The translations under genes were made by a program, and so were the position numbers. A stretch of DNA of 64,000 bases. Source: Alkalimonas mucilaginosa (lineage in GTDB: Bacteria; Pseudomonadota; Gammaproteobacteria; Enterobacterales; Alteromonadaceae). Below are positions 16,688 through 26,107 of this stretch, one piece after another. The stretch's first letter is position 1. The number at the start of each line of letters is the position of its first letter. The DNA lies in the NCBI RefSeq assembly GCF_036327005.1, contig NZ_JAUGZK010000005.1:225308-289307 (forward strand), given 5' to 3'. A model generated the notes under the pieces. It did not search any database. It had not been told where the DNA came from and saw only the letters and a program-made list of their open reading frames with translations.

Positions 16688-18451
16688 ATGTCTGAAGTGA
16701 CATCTTTTGCTGAACTGGATCTGCCCGAAGCAGTATTAAAAGCCGTGGCTGAACTGGGTTATGAAACGCCATCGCCGATTCAGGCGGAGTCGATCCCAAA
16801 ACTTTTGGCGGGCAATGATTTGCTTGGCCAAGCGCAAACAGGTACTGGTAAAACAGCAGCTTTTGCTTTGCCTCTGTTAGCTCGGCTTGAAGCTGGCCAA
16901 CGTGAGCCACAAATTCTGGTGCTGGCACCTACCCGTGAGCTGGCGATCCAGGTGGCAGAAGCGTTTCAGTCCTACGCCAAGTACCTGCCACAATTTCATG
17001 TACTGCCGATTTATGGTGGCCAGAGCTACAGCAACCAGTTGCGTTCATTAAAGCGTGGTTGTCAGGTGGTGGTGGGCACGCCAGGCCGTATTATGGACCA
17101 TTTGGAGCGTGGTACCCTGGTACTGGATAAACTAAAAGCCATCGTGCTGGATGAAGCTGACGAAATGCTGCGGATGGGCTTTATCGATGATGTGCAGACC
17201 ATCATGGATCAAACACCGCCAGGTCGTCAGGTGGCGATGTTCTCGGCGACCATGCCAACGCAAATCCGTGCCATTGCGCAGAAGCATTTAAGCAATGCGC
17301 ATGAGATCAAAATTGTCACTAAAACCAGCACAGTAGAGCGTATTACCCAGCGCTTTGTGCTGCTGGAGAACAATCAAAAACTGGATGCGTTGACCCGTTT
17401 GCTGGAAGGCGAAGATTACGATGCCAGTATCGTCTTTGTGCGGACCAAAAGCGCCACCGAAGAAATTGCGGTAAAACTGGGTGCCCGCGGCTACGCAGTG
17501 GCCAGTTTAAATGGCGATATGAACCAGACCCACCGTGAACAAACCATCCGTCGAATCAAAGATGGTCAGCTGGATGTGATTGTAGCGACCGATGTTGCTG
17601 CCCGCGGTCTGGATGTGGAGCGCATCAGTCTGGTGGTCAACTACGACATTCCGTACGACAGTGAAGCCTATGTCCACCGGATTGGCCGGACCGGCCGGGC
17701 TGGCCGTGAAGGCAAGGCGATTTTGTTTGTCTCGCCGCGCGAGCGTCGTTTATTGCGCAGCATTGAGCAAGCGACCCGTCAGCCGATTGAGCAGATGACA
17801 CTGCCGACCGGCGCTGTGATTGAACAACGCCGGATCCAAAATTTCCGGGCGGAATTGGCGCAGTCGATTGAAACCCAGGATCTCACCTTCTTTCAGGAGT
17901 TGATTGCCAAGTGGCAGGAAACACTGGATTGTGGCGATAATGAGCTGGCTGCTGCTCTGCTTTATATGGCGCAAAAAGAGCAACCACTGAATGTAGCCGC
18001 TCAGTTCCCGGCGCTGCGTGAACCAAGCAGCAAACGCGATCGTGAGCGCAGTGACCGCCCGGTACGCGAGCGCGGTGACCGGCCTGATCGCGCGGAGCGT
18101 GGCCCTCGTCAGCGTCGTGAGATGAAAGGCGACTACACCACCTACCGCATTGAAGTAGGTAAAGAGCACGGGGTGCGTGCCGGCGATATCGTTGGTGCTA
18201 TTGCCAATGAAGCCAATATCGACAGCCAGTTCATTGGTAACATTAAATTGTTTGATCAGTTCAGTACCGTTGAGCTGCCAGCCAGCATGCCGCAGGAGAT
18301 TTTCCAGCACCTGAAGAAGGTGTATGTGCGCAAGCAAAAGCTGAATATCTCGGTCGATTCGGGTGCTGGCGAGCGCCGAAGTGGTCCAGGGCCTCGTCCG
18401 GGTGCAGGTCCGCGCCCTGGAGCTGCGCCTAAACGCCGCTCGCAATCATAA
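16688..18451 (+). CDS. deaD: DEAD-box RNA helicase DeaD (CsdA)
   Basis: A 587-residue protein with the Q motif (PSPIQAESIP), motif I AQTGTGKT (49-56), motif II DEAD (155-158), motif III SAT and motif VI HRIGRTGRAGR. A DbpA-type RNA-binding domain lies near residues 480-555, followed by an Arg/Gly/Pro-rich tail. This layout is that of DeaD/CsdA, which acts in ribosome assembly and mRNA turnover in the cold. The nearest Shine-Dalgarno-like sequence (GAGG) is 12 bases from the ATG, a long gap. A gene-free leader of about 130 bases lies between the ERIC element and the start. Confidence 0.95.
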   Translation: MSEVTSFAELDLPEAVLKAVAELGYETPSPIQAESIPKLLAGNDLLGQAQTGTGKTAAFALPLLARLEAGQREPQILVLAPTRELAIQVAEAFQSYAKYLPQFHVLPIYGGQSYSNQLRSLKRGCQVVVGTPGRIMDHLERGTLVLDKLKAIVLDEADEMLRMGFIDDVQTIMDQTPPGRQVAMFSATMPTQIRAIAQKHLSNAHEIKIVTKTSTVERITQRFVLLENNQKLDALTRLLEGEDYDASIVFVRTKSATEEIAVKLGARGYAVASLNGDMNQTHREQTIRRIKDGQLDVIVATDVAARGLDVERISLVVNYDIPYDSEAYVHRIGRTGRAGREGKAILFVSPRERRLLRSIEQATRQPIEQMTLPTGAVIEQRRIQNFRAELAQSIETQDLTFFQELIAKWQETLDCGDNELAAALLYMAQKEQPLNVAAQFPALREPSSKRDRERSDRPVRERGDRPDRAERGPRQRREMKGDYTTYRIEVGKEHGVRAGDIVGAIANEANIDSQFIGNIKLFDQFSTVELPASMPQEIFQHLKKVYVRKQKLNISVDSGAGERRSGPGPRPGAGPRPGAAPKRRSQS

Positions 18452-18468
18452 TCGCGCTTTTTTGTCTG

Positions 18469-18498
18469 AAAACCTGCTCTTCGTGGCAGGTTTTTTTT
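18469..18498 (+). terminator. terminator of deaD
   Basis: A stem AAAACCTGC / GCAGGTTTT with an 8-base loop, followed by a run of eight Ts, 18 bases after the deaD stop. Confidence 0.92.
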
Positions 18499-18557
18499 AT
18501 TGAAAAATACCGTTTGGCCCCATAGATCCAGTCCATACCCTTTTGATGGAGTTTGCT

Positions 18558-18983
18558 ATGATCCTGGCCTGCCCACATTGCCATCGTTTAAACCGCCTGC
18601 CTAAGGAGCGCCTGAACGCTCAGCCCAGTTGTGGCCAGTGCAAGCAACCGCTTTTTACCGGCCAGGTTGTGGAACTGACTTCGGCTAACTTTACGCAGCA
18701 TGCGGAAAAATCCGAGCTGCCTTTGCTGATTGATTTTTGGGCGCCCTGGTGCGGGCCTTGCGTGCAGTTTGCCCCGGTTTTTGCCGGCTTGGCTGCCGAA
18801 CTGGAACCTGGACTGCGGCTGGCGAAGATCAATACCGAGCAGCAGCAAGCTCTGGCTGGTCGCTTTGCTATTCGCTCCATCCCGACGCTAATGCTGTTTC
18901 AGCAGGGCAAGGTACTGGCGCAGCAAAGTGGGGCCATGCCAAAACAGCAACTGCTGCAGTGGTTACGGCAAAATTTGCGCTAA
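18558..18983 (+). CDS. trxC: thioredoxin 2 with N-terminal zinc finger
   Basis: A 141-residue protein with two CxxC pairs at the N terminus (CPHC, CGQC) for zinc, then a thioredoxin fold with the active site WCGPC. This is the TrxC type, a cytoplasmic thiol-disulfide reductase used in oxidative stress. I chose the ATG at 18558 because GGAG lies six bases upstream and MILACPHC matches the family start. The stop codon overlaps that of the SNF2 gene on the other strand. Confidence 0.95.
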   Translation: MILACPHCHRLNRLPKERLNAQPSCGQCKQPLFTGQVVELTSANFTQHAEKSELPLLIDFWAPWCGPCVQFAPVFAGLAAELEPGLRLAKINTEQQQALAGRFAIRSIPTLMLFQQGKVLAQQSGAMPKQQLLQWLRQNLR

Positions 18984-21900
18984 CTAAATAGCTGCAGCAA
19001 TTCGTCGGCGCTGCCTTGCCAGACGCCTTGCTGACTGCCACTAAACAGGCTATCGGCCAGGGCCTGCTTTTGCTGTTGCAGCAGCTGTATTTTTTGCTCC
19101 ACCGTATCCTTGGCGATCAGTTTGTAGACAAAGACTTTTTTGTCCTGGCCAATGCGGTGTGCCCTGTCGGTGGCTTGTTGCATCACGGCCGGGTTCCACC
19201 AGGGATCATAGTGAATCACCGTATCGGCAGCGGTTAAATTCAAACCGGTACCACCGGCTTTTAAGCTGATCAAAAACAGCGGCACTTCGCCTTGCTGGAA
19301 ACTGTCGATTTGCTGCTGACGTTTTTTGGTTTGGCCGGTCAGTTTGGCGTAAGGAATGGCCTGTTGCTGCATCACTTCTTCTATCAGCGCTAGCATACTG
19401 GTGAACTGACTGAAAATAATGATTTTGCGCCCTTCCTCGATCATCTCCGGTACATTTTGCGTCAGCCAGTCCAGTTTGGCACTGCTTTGTACTTTCTGGG
19501 CACTGGCCAGTTTAACCAGGCGCGCATCGCAGCAGGCCTGGCGTAATTTCAGCAGCGCATCCAGGAACTCAATCTGGCTTTTGGCCAGGCCTTTTTCCGC
19601 AAACAACTGACGGATATGGCTTTCCATACTGAGGCGAATGCTGTCATACAGCTGGCGTTGGTCGGTTTCCATCGCCAGATACTGGTCGATTTCGATTTTC
19701 TCTGGCAATTCGCTCATCACTTCGCTTTTGGTGCGCCGTAGTAAAAACGGCGCCACCCGTTGCTGCAATTCCAGTCCGCGCTGCGGGTGTTGCTCGCGCT
19801 CTATTGGCCGGCGAAATTGTTTGCGAAAAAAAGCATCACTGCCCAGCAAACCCGGCAGGGCAAAGTCGAACAGGGATTTCAGCTCGCCCAGATGGTTTTC
19901 CAACGGGGTACCGGATAAACACAAACGGAAATGGCCCTGCAATTTGCGGATAGCCGCTGTGGTCTGGCTGCGGCTGTTTTTAATTTGCTGGGCTTCGTCC
20001 AACACGATGTGGCTGAACTGGTGCTGCTGATAGTACTTCAGATCCCGCGCCATCAAGGGGTAAGTGGTGATGATAAGCTCTGCTTCAGCCAGTTGTTGTA
20101 AGGCTTTGCCACGTTGCTGACCATGGATCACCTGCACACTCAGCTCCGGCGTGAAGCGTTCGGCTTCCTGTTGCCAGTTGCCAATCAGGCTGGTCGGGCA
20201 AATCACCAGCGCCTGCAGCCGGCTTTGCTGTTTTTGTTGCAGCAAAAACGCCAGCGTTTGCAGGGTTTTACCCAGCCCCATATCATCGGCCAGAATGCCG
20301 CCAAAGCCGTAGCGCTGCAAAAAGACCAGCCAGTTCAGGCCCTGCTGTTGGTAAGGGCGAAGTTCGGCAGCTAAACCTGCTGGTACCGTGATGTTTTCAA
20401 TGCCCTGGAAATTTTGTAATTTCTGACTAAGTGCCCGAATATCACTGGCCTGATGAAAACTCAGTTGCTCCCCGGGCAGTTGCTGCAACAGGGCACTGCG
20501 GTAGGAAGGCAAGCGCAGGCTGCTGGCATCGCTGCCTTGCTGCAAAAATTCCTGCAGGGTACTAAACAAAGGCTGCAGTTGATTGGCTGGCAGTTTCAGG
20601 GTGCGGCCATCCGGCAAGGGCAGCCAGAGGATGCTGTCTGGCTCGGGTTCACCGTGCTGCTGCAACCACTGCTGCACCAATGGCAGCATCGGCAGCCGCT
20701 CATCCCCCAGTTGCACATGCATATCCAGCTGGAACCAACCTGGTTGATCGCTGTGCACCTCAAATTCGGTGTCGGCTTCAATGATGCCCAGATCAAAGTC
20801 GGCACTTTGCTGGATAGTCCAACCCTGCTGTTGCAACCAGGGTTTATCGCGTTCCAGCCATTCCAGCCAGGCGACCGGGCTGTCGTCTACCACCGAAAAA
20901 TAACGCACCGCACTGTGGTGGGCATGTTCAGGGTACAGCTGAGTGTCTTGTAATTGTTCGATCGCCACCTGTTCCTGTTCGGGCTGGCGCTCAATGGCGA
21001 AATGTTGCTGGCCCTGGCAGTGGTGATGGAGTTTGGGCGCATCGACTGCCATGGCCGCCAGTTCTACCGGGCCATAGCGAAAACAAAGCTCTGCCACCGG
21101 CAGGTTACGCCGGCCTTTTTGCTGCATACCAAGCTTCAGCACTGCTTGAGGCGCTTGCTGAATGCTTTCAATCTGGATATCGGCCGGTGGTGGTAATTGC
21201 TCGGTTGGCAACGCCTGTTGCATGCCCAGCCAAAGCTGAGCCAGCTCTGCTTCCGGTACCTTGGGAATATTCAGCAGGTGCTGCAGCTGTTCGCCGCTTA
21301 ACCGGGTGTGGATGGGACCCATTTCGAAGCGGCTTTCATCCAGGTACATCGGGGGTGTGGTATCAATTAACCGCCAGTTTGGTAAGCCTTCCAGTGTTAA
21401 CTGCAACAGATGGTGTTCATCTTGTTGCTGCCAACTGAGCTGGAGTTGCCGGCCCGGGCCTGGCTTTACTTCTTGCTGTACTTTTTGCCAGAAGCAGCGG
21501 CCACTTTGCAGCATGCTTTGCAGCGCCAGTGCGCCCCAGCGCTCTTTTAACAGCATCTGCCCAAAGCGATTCTGGCTGCTGATAAGGCCGAGCAGACGAA
21601 AATCTTCGCTGCAGCCCCAGTGCGGGATATAGCCCTGGCGGTAATCGTGCTCGCTAAGCAAGCTGCCCTGACCAAAACCGCCTTTTTTTAGTCGTCTGGC
21701 CCGGCGCGGGCTAACACTAAGGCCTTGCTCGGTCAGATCCAGTAAAAACAACACCCGATCTTTGTATTCCAGCTCGACCGGCTGTTGCTCTAACTGCTGC
21801 AAGCTATTGAGCCAGAGCTGAACTTTGTCTTGCTGTTGCTGATGTTGCTGCTGTTGCAACTGAATAACCTTAAGCAGCACCGCCAGGGTATGTTTGCAAT

Positions 21901-22159
21901 TGACCGCCACCGGGCAGCTGCAGCGTGCCTGCAGTTGCCAGTCCCGGCCCTGACGTAGCAGTCGGATGGTTTGGCGGTAGGGGATCAGCGAATTGCCCCA
22001 GACCTGGGCATCAATCCGGCTGTAGTCATCGGCTATGTCCAGCCTAAATACCTTGTTTTGCTCCAGATAGGGCTGCGCTCGCTGATAGACGGCGGCACCA
22101 TAACGCAGTTTGAGTTCGTAATCCGACAGTGGGAACAGCTGAGTCTGGAGATCGGGCAT
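18980..22159 (-). CDS. SNF2-family helicase with SWIM zinc finger
   Basis: A protein of about 1060 residues. A SWIM-type finger (CSCPVAVNCKH) lies near residues 80-95. A Gln-rich middle region follows, then a C-terminal SNF2/Rad54 ATPase with DDMGLGKT (near 625), DEAQ (near 720) and the helicase-C motif QATDRAHRIGQDKKV. Bacterial members are DNA translocases of poorly known role; the E. coli relative RapA recycles RNA polymerase but has a different N terminus. The ATG at 22159 and a GTG at 22174 are both possible starts; neither has a strong ribosome binding site. The gene converges on trxC with overlapping stops. Confidence 0.9.
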   Translation of the reverse strand: MPDLQTQLFPLSDYELKLRYGAAVYQRAQPYLEQNKVFRLDIADDYSRIDAQVWGNSLIPYRQTIRLLRQGRDWQLQARCSCPVAVNCKHTLAVLLKVIQLQQQQHQQQQDKVQLWLNSLQQLEQQPVELEYKDRVLFLLDLTEQGLSVSPRRARRLKKGGFGQGSLLSEHDYRQGYIPHWGCSEDFRLLGLISSQNRFGQMLLKERWGALALQSMLQSGRCFWQKVQQEVKPGPGRQLQLSWQQQDEHHLLQLTLEGLPNWRLIDTTPPMYLDESRFEMGPIHTRLSGEQLQHLLNIPKVPEAELAQLWLGMQQALPTEQLPPPADIQIESIQQAPQAVLKLGMQQKGRRNLPVAELCFRYGPVELAAMAVDAPKLHHHCQGQQHFAIERQPEQEQVAIEQLQDTQLYPEHAHHSAVRYFSVVDDSPVAWLEWLERDKPWLQQQGWTIQQSADFDLGIIEADTEFEVHSDQPGWFQLDMHVQLGDERLPMLPLVQQWLQQHGEPEPDSILWLPLPDGRTLKLPANQLQPLFSTLQEFLQQGSDASSLRLPSYRSALLQQLPGEQLSFHQASDIRALSQKLQNFQGIENITVPAGLAAELRPYQQQGLNWLVFLQRYGFGGILADDMGLGKTLQTLAFLLQQKQQSRLQALVICPTSLIGNWQQEAERFTPELSVQVIHGQQRGKALQQLAEAELIITTYPLMARDLKYYQQHQFSHIVLDEAQQIKNSRSQTTAAIRKLQGHFRLCLSGTPLENHLGELKSLFDFALPGLLGSDAFFRKQFRRPIEREQHPQRGLELQQRVAPFLLRRTKSEVMSELPEKIEIDQYLAMETDQRQLYDSIRLSMESHIRQLFAEKGLAKSQIEFLDALLKLRQACCDARLVKLASAQKVQSSAKLDWLTQNVPEMIEEGRKIIIFSQFTSMLALIEEVMQQQAIPYAKLTGQTKKRQQQIDSFQQGEVPLFLISLKAGGTGLNLTAADTVIHYDPWWNPAVMQQATDRAHRIGQDKKVFVYKLIAKDTVEQKIQLLQQQKQALADSLFSGSQQGVWQGSADELLQLFS

Positions 22160-22300
22160 GAAACATGGGTCCACGAATTTTTTGCAAACGGCTATTGTAA
22201 CGGTTTTGCGTTGATTTCCCCAGCGCTTTAGCGGTTATTGCCACCAAAGTTGAGTTGCATCATCTATTGCACTGAAAAGTGCTGTTGCCAGCAAAACCGG

Positions 22301-23611
22301 TTAGCCCAGCATGGGCCAGTCGGCAGCATCAACACTGTCCAGCGCCAGTACACGGCTATCGCCCTGCCACTGACGGATGTAACTGCCATCCGGATCATAC
22401 TGTTGCTGCTGTTTTTCCAGATTAAACTGGCGATGGCCTCGGGGATCGGCACCAACCCCAGCCAGATACTGCCAGTTGCCCCAGTTGATGGCGACATCGT
22501 AGTCGATCAGCTGCTGCTCAAACCAGGCCGCGCCATAACGCCAGTCCAGTTGCAGCTCATGCACAAAGCAACTGGCAACCAGCTGGCGGCCCCGGTTGGA
22601 AAGATAGCCGGTTTGCTTCAGTTGGCGCATGCAGGCATTGATCAGCGGATAAGGGGTGGTGCCTTCGCACCAGGCGCGAAAGCGTTGCGGGTAAAAGCTG
22701 GTCAGGGGTGCACTTTGTTTAATGCCCTGACGCAGAAACAAAGCGTTGCCATGACGGTGGCTGTACCAATGAAAATACTCACGCCATAGCAGTTCAAAGT
22801 AGATCCAGTAACTGGAGTCGTTGCGGCCATGCCGTGCTTCATAGCCATGCAGAGCTGTGACCACCTGGCGGGCAGATACGCAACCGGCCGCCAGCCAGGG
22901 CGAAAATTTGGTGGAATTATCAAAACCATCCAGCGCATTGCGTACCTCCTTATAAAAACCGGGCAGGGTACTGTTAAAGTAGCGCTTTAGATGCTGTTGC
23001 CCACTGTATTCGCCACCAGAGAATAATGAGCTAAGCCAGCTTGGATAGCCAGGCAATGGCTCACTCTGCACGCCTGTTGGCGCAGGCGGAATGTGCTGTG
23101 GCGCTGCTATGGCTGCAGCCAGAGGTAACTGCTCAACCTGCTTACGAAATTGACTAAAGCTAGCGGGTAGCTCTGTCAGCGCAAAGGGTAATTGCTGTTC
23201 GGTAAACAGTGTATTGCTGTCCGGGTTTTGAAAGCTAAGATAAGGAAAGCGCTGCTGCAGTTGCTGCCATTGCCGTGCTTCGTAATAGCCGGGCTGACGG
23301 CTTTGGTAAATGGCATCGACTTTGTATTGGCTGATCAGCTGGCTGATGGCTTCAACCGGTGACTGGAATCGCAGCACTAACTGCTGCTTATAGGGTTGCA
23401 ACTGATGGCTGAGCTCCTGCAGGCTATCCAATACAAAGCGCCAGCGCTGCATGCCCATGCGTTTGCTGGCATAACGGCCGGGGCTAAACCAGCCAGGCTC
23501 TGCGCAGTACAGCAGAATTAACTGCTCGCACTCGGCGCAGGCCTGTGTCAGCGCCGGTTGATCGCTCAGTCGTAAATCCTGTTGAAACCAAAATAATCCC
23601 AGCCGATGCAT
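22301..23611 (-). CDS. DASH-type cryptochrome / photolyase family protein
   Basis: A 436-residue protein with the N-terminal photolyase alpha/beta domain (LGLFWFQQDLRLSD) and the FAD-binding helical domain. Segments KFSPWLAAGCVSAR, LLWREYFHW and NWGNWQYLAGVGADPRGHR are characteristic of the DASH branch, whose members repair cyclobutane dimers mainly in single-stranded DNA. The ATG at 23611 has GGAG six bases upstream and is preferred over an ATG at 23635. It is divergent from the gene at 23738. Confidence 0.92.
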   Translation of the reverse strand: MHRLGLFWFQQDLRLSDQPALTQACAECEQLILLYCAEPGWFSPGRYASKRMGMQRWRFVLDSLQELSHQLQPYKQQLVLRFQSPVEAISQLISQYKVDAIYQSRQPGYYEARQWQQLQQRFPYLSFQNPDSNTLFTEQQLPFALTELPASFSQFRKQVEQLPLAAAIAAPQHIPPAPTGVQSEPLPGYPSWLSSLFSGGEYSGQQHLKRYFNSTLPGFYKEVRNALDGFDNSTKFSPWLAAGCVSARQVVTALHGYEARHGRNDSSYWIYFELLWREYFHWYSHRHGNALFLRQGIKQSAPLTSFYPQRFRAWCEGTTPYPLINACMRQLKQTGYLSNRGRQLVASCFVHELQLDWRYGAAWFEQQLIDYDVAINWGNWQYLAGVGADPRGHRQFNLEKQQQQYDPDGSYIRQWQGDSRVLALDSVDAADWPMLG

Positions 23612-23737
23612 AGTTCTCTCCTGCAGGTAAGGCATTATGGTACGTTTAGTTGATGCTATCAGACCAGTTGTAATCGCCTGTGTGCTGGTTGCTATGCTAG
23701 GCTGTTACAGCGTTCAATTTTGCAAAAGGATAGATGC

Positions 23738-24949
23738 ATGCACTGTAAACTGGCGGCTCTCACGACCCTTGTTCTTAGTAGCTCTGTGCTGGCTTATGGC
23801 TGGGGTGGACCCGAGCCATTTCGGCTGGAACGATTGGATGGCCGTAGTTTTACCTTGACTGAGGAAAGCTTTCTACACCGAGCCAGTTTTCAGTCGATGC
23901 CAGTGGTAAAAATGCACGATAGCTGGGCTGAAGACGGCTGGTATGGCACTGCCGGCAGTACCCGGAGCCGCGAGTTTTTTGTGCAATCGCATCTGCAAAA
24001 GCGGGTGCAATTCGATGTTCCTATGTTTGTCGGGGTGCGTTTTCGCCGCGATGAAGATTTAGACGGCCGTTTTGATCGCACCCTGTTCGGCAGTGGCTAT
24101 ACCAATGCCGATGGCAGTGTGGAGCTGGGGATCTGGGGTGATGTGCGTGGTGGTAAAGATGAAATCGATCTGCAGCTGGAAGCTTTTTGGCAACCGACTG
24201 ATCGGCAGTGGTGGCGCTTGACCCTGGTGTCGCCGGATGCGATGTACAACAGCAAAACCTACGACAGCAGCTTTTATCAGCAGAAGCCTTTAACCGTGCA
24301 TCTGGCAGCCGGTAGCACCTTTTCTGCTGGCCAGCAGCTGTATGGCTTTACCAATGTGAACCGGCAAATGGAATACCATCAGCCGGATCTGGCGCAGCAA
24401 TGGACCGACAAACAGTACTCGGCGGGCCTGGGCTGGTTGTATCCTGTGAGCAGCAGCTGGCAACTTGGGCTGCAGACACAGGGGCTTTATGGTCTGCGGC
24501 AACAGTGGCAGGGCGATGCACTGGCATTTGAGCTGCGGCGGCAATTTAGTGACACCAGTCTGGAGTTGCAATCGCGTGGTGCTCAGGCGGTGGATTATTG
24601 GGGGGGGCTGCGCTATCTGACCCTGCGTGAGCGCGATCAAACTATGGCCGCCGGGCAGGCACTGTTAGAACACCGGAATGAATGGACCCTCTACGCCGGC
24701 ATGGCTTGGCATTGGCGTCCCTGGATCCGTCTCAAGCCAGCTCTGATGCTAAGCTATGCCGATATCCAGGGTGCCCGGCCGGATGATGAAGATCCACTCG
24801 ACTTTAGTGGTATTCTGGCCAAGCTGGTGCCGGTGGTCGAGCTGCACTTGCATCAGCAAAGTGGTGCTATGATCCGGATAAACCCAACCATCGAGCTGCA
24901 CAATCTGTCGTTTGGCGGCGGCAATGTACAGGTGCATATTCCGTTTTAA
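23738..24949 (+). CDS. probable outer-membrane beta-barrel protein, function unknown
   Basis: A 403-residue protein with a short signal peptide (MHCKLAALTTLVLSSSVLA). The rest is rich in alternating polar and aromatic residues (QWWRLTLVSPDAMY, YWGGLRYLTLRERD, EWTLYAGMAWHWRPW), as in outer-membrane strands. It ends in Phe (VQVHIPF), the usual C-terminal residue of proteins inserted by BamA. AAGGA lies seven bases before the ATG. I do not recognise the family. A segment rich in Asp (RRDEDLDGRFDRTLFG, near residue 100) might bind a divalent cation. The neighbouring photolyase and CorA genes give no clear hint. Confidence 0.75.
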   Translation: MHCKLAALTTLVLSSSVLAYGWGGPEPFRLERLDGRSFTLTEESFLHRASFQSMPVVKMHDSWAEDGWYGTAGSTRSREFFVQSHLQKRVQFDVPMFVGVRFRRDEDLDGRFDRTLFGSGYTNADGSVELGIWGDVRGGKDEIDLQLEAFWQPTDRQWWRLTLVSPDAMYNSKTYDSSFYQQKPLTVHLAAGSTFSAGQQLYGFTNVNRQMEYHQPDLAQQWTDKQYSAGLGWLYPVSSSWQLGLQTQGLYGLRQQWQGDALAFELRRQFSDTSLELQSRGAQAVDYWGGLRYLTLRERDQTMAAGQALLEHRNEWTLYAGMAWHWRPWIRLKPALMLSYADIQGARPDDEDPLDFSGILAKLVPVVELHLHQQSGAMIRINPTIELHNLSFGGGNVQVHIPF

Positions 24950-25044
24950 TGGCTGCATACTGATACCCGGTTATCCAAACCGGGGTTGCTTCAACGAGAG
25001 CGTTGCTTAACATGCAGCTGGTATTTTGCAAAAGGATTCGTGTA

Positions 25045-26106
25045 ATGGCAGGCAGACTGGTTCGTAAAAAAGGCAAAAAAGCAGGTTCTGCACCCGGGAC
25101 TCTGGTGTATACCGGTAACGCATCCAGTCAGGATGTCAGCTGGCAACTGGTCCAATATAACAGCAATCTGTTGCAGGACGATACCCTGACAGATCTTCAG
25201 CAACTTCCGTCACAACCTGTTGGCATGGTGCGTTGGTTGAATCTATGTGGCTTAGCGGGCATTGCACCAGTAGAACAGCTGGGAAAACAGTTCAACCTGC
25301 ATCCGTTGGTGCTGGAAGATATGCTCAATACCGATCACAGGCCTAAGGTTGAGGCGCATCCTGACTATCTGTTTATTGTCTTTAAAATGCTGCACTTTCA
25401 TCCGGATAACCGCGAGATCCGCGCCGAACAAATCAGTCTGATTTTGTTTGATAACACAGTGATTAGTTTGCAGGAGAGGCCGGGGAATGTATTTGAAGGG
25501 GTATTGCAGCGACTGCAGGCAGGTCGGCGTTTGCGGGGGTTTGGCGCCGATTACCTGGCCTATGCGTTGCTGGATTCGGTCGTGGATCATTATTTTGTTC
25601 TGCTTGAGCAGTGCGGTGATCATATAGAGCAACTGGAAAATGAGCTAATGACAGCGCCCTCTACCGCTGTGTTGGCTAAAATTCACCACTTTAAACGTGA
25701 AATGCTGATGCTGCGTAAAGCGGTTTGGCCACTGCGGGAGTTGCTCAGCAGCCTGCTGCGCGATGAGTATGCTCTGATTAAGCCAGAAACCCGTATTTTC
25801 CTGCGTGATGTCTACGACCACTGCGTGCATATCATCGATACCATGGAAACGTTGCGCGATGTGCTGGGCGGTTTGCTGGACCTGTATCTGACCAGCGTCA
25901 GTAACCGCACCAACGAAGTGATGAAAGTTCTGACCATGATGGCCAGCATCTTTATTCCGCTGACGTTTATTGCTGGTATTTACGGCATGAACTTTGAAAT
26001 CATGCCAGAGCTCAGCTGGCAATATGGCTATGCCTTGATCCTTGGTCTGATGGCCGCCATCGCCAGCGGCCTGCTGTGGTATTTCCGTAGAAAAGGGTGG
26101 TGGTAG
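25045..26106 (+). CDS. CorA-family divalent metal ion transporter
   Basis: A 353-residue protein with a large N-terminal cytoplasmic domain, a long helical stalk and two C-terminal membrane helices with the YGMNFE signature between them, the pore motif of CorA-type channels. The sequence is of the general CorA/ZntB superfamily; whether magnesium, cobalt or zinc is carried cannot be told. AAAGGA lies eight bases before the ATG at 25045. Its stop is one base from the mnmE stop on the opposite strand, with no terminator. Confidence 0.92.
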   Translation: MAGRLVRKKGKKAGSAPGTLVYTGNASSQDVSWQLVQYNSNLLQDDTLTDLQQLPSQPVGMVRWLNLCGLAGIAPVEQLGKQFNLHPLVLEDMLNTDHRPKVEAHPDYLFIVFKMLHFHPDNREIRAEQISLILFDNTVISLQERPGNVFEGVLQRLQAGRRLRGFGADYLAYALLDSVVDHYFVLLEQCGDHIEQLENELMTAPSTAVLAKIHHFKREMLMLRKAVWPLRELLSSLLRDEYALIKPETRIFLRDVYDHCVHIIDTMETLRDVLGGLLDLYLTSVSNRTNEVMKVLTMMASIFIPLTFIAGIYGMNFEIMPELSWQYGYALILGLMAAIASGLLWYFRRKGWW

Positions 26107-26107
26107 G

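Noticed and set aside
17750..18445. 231-codon minus-strand frame opposite the end of deaD
   Set aside because: Composed of reverse-read Arg/Gly-rich codons of the DeaD tail; no independent support.
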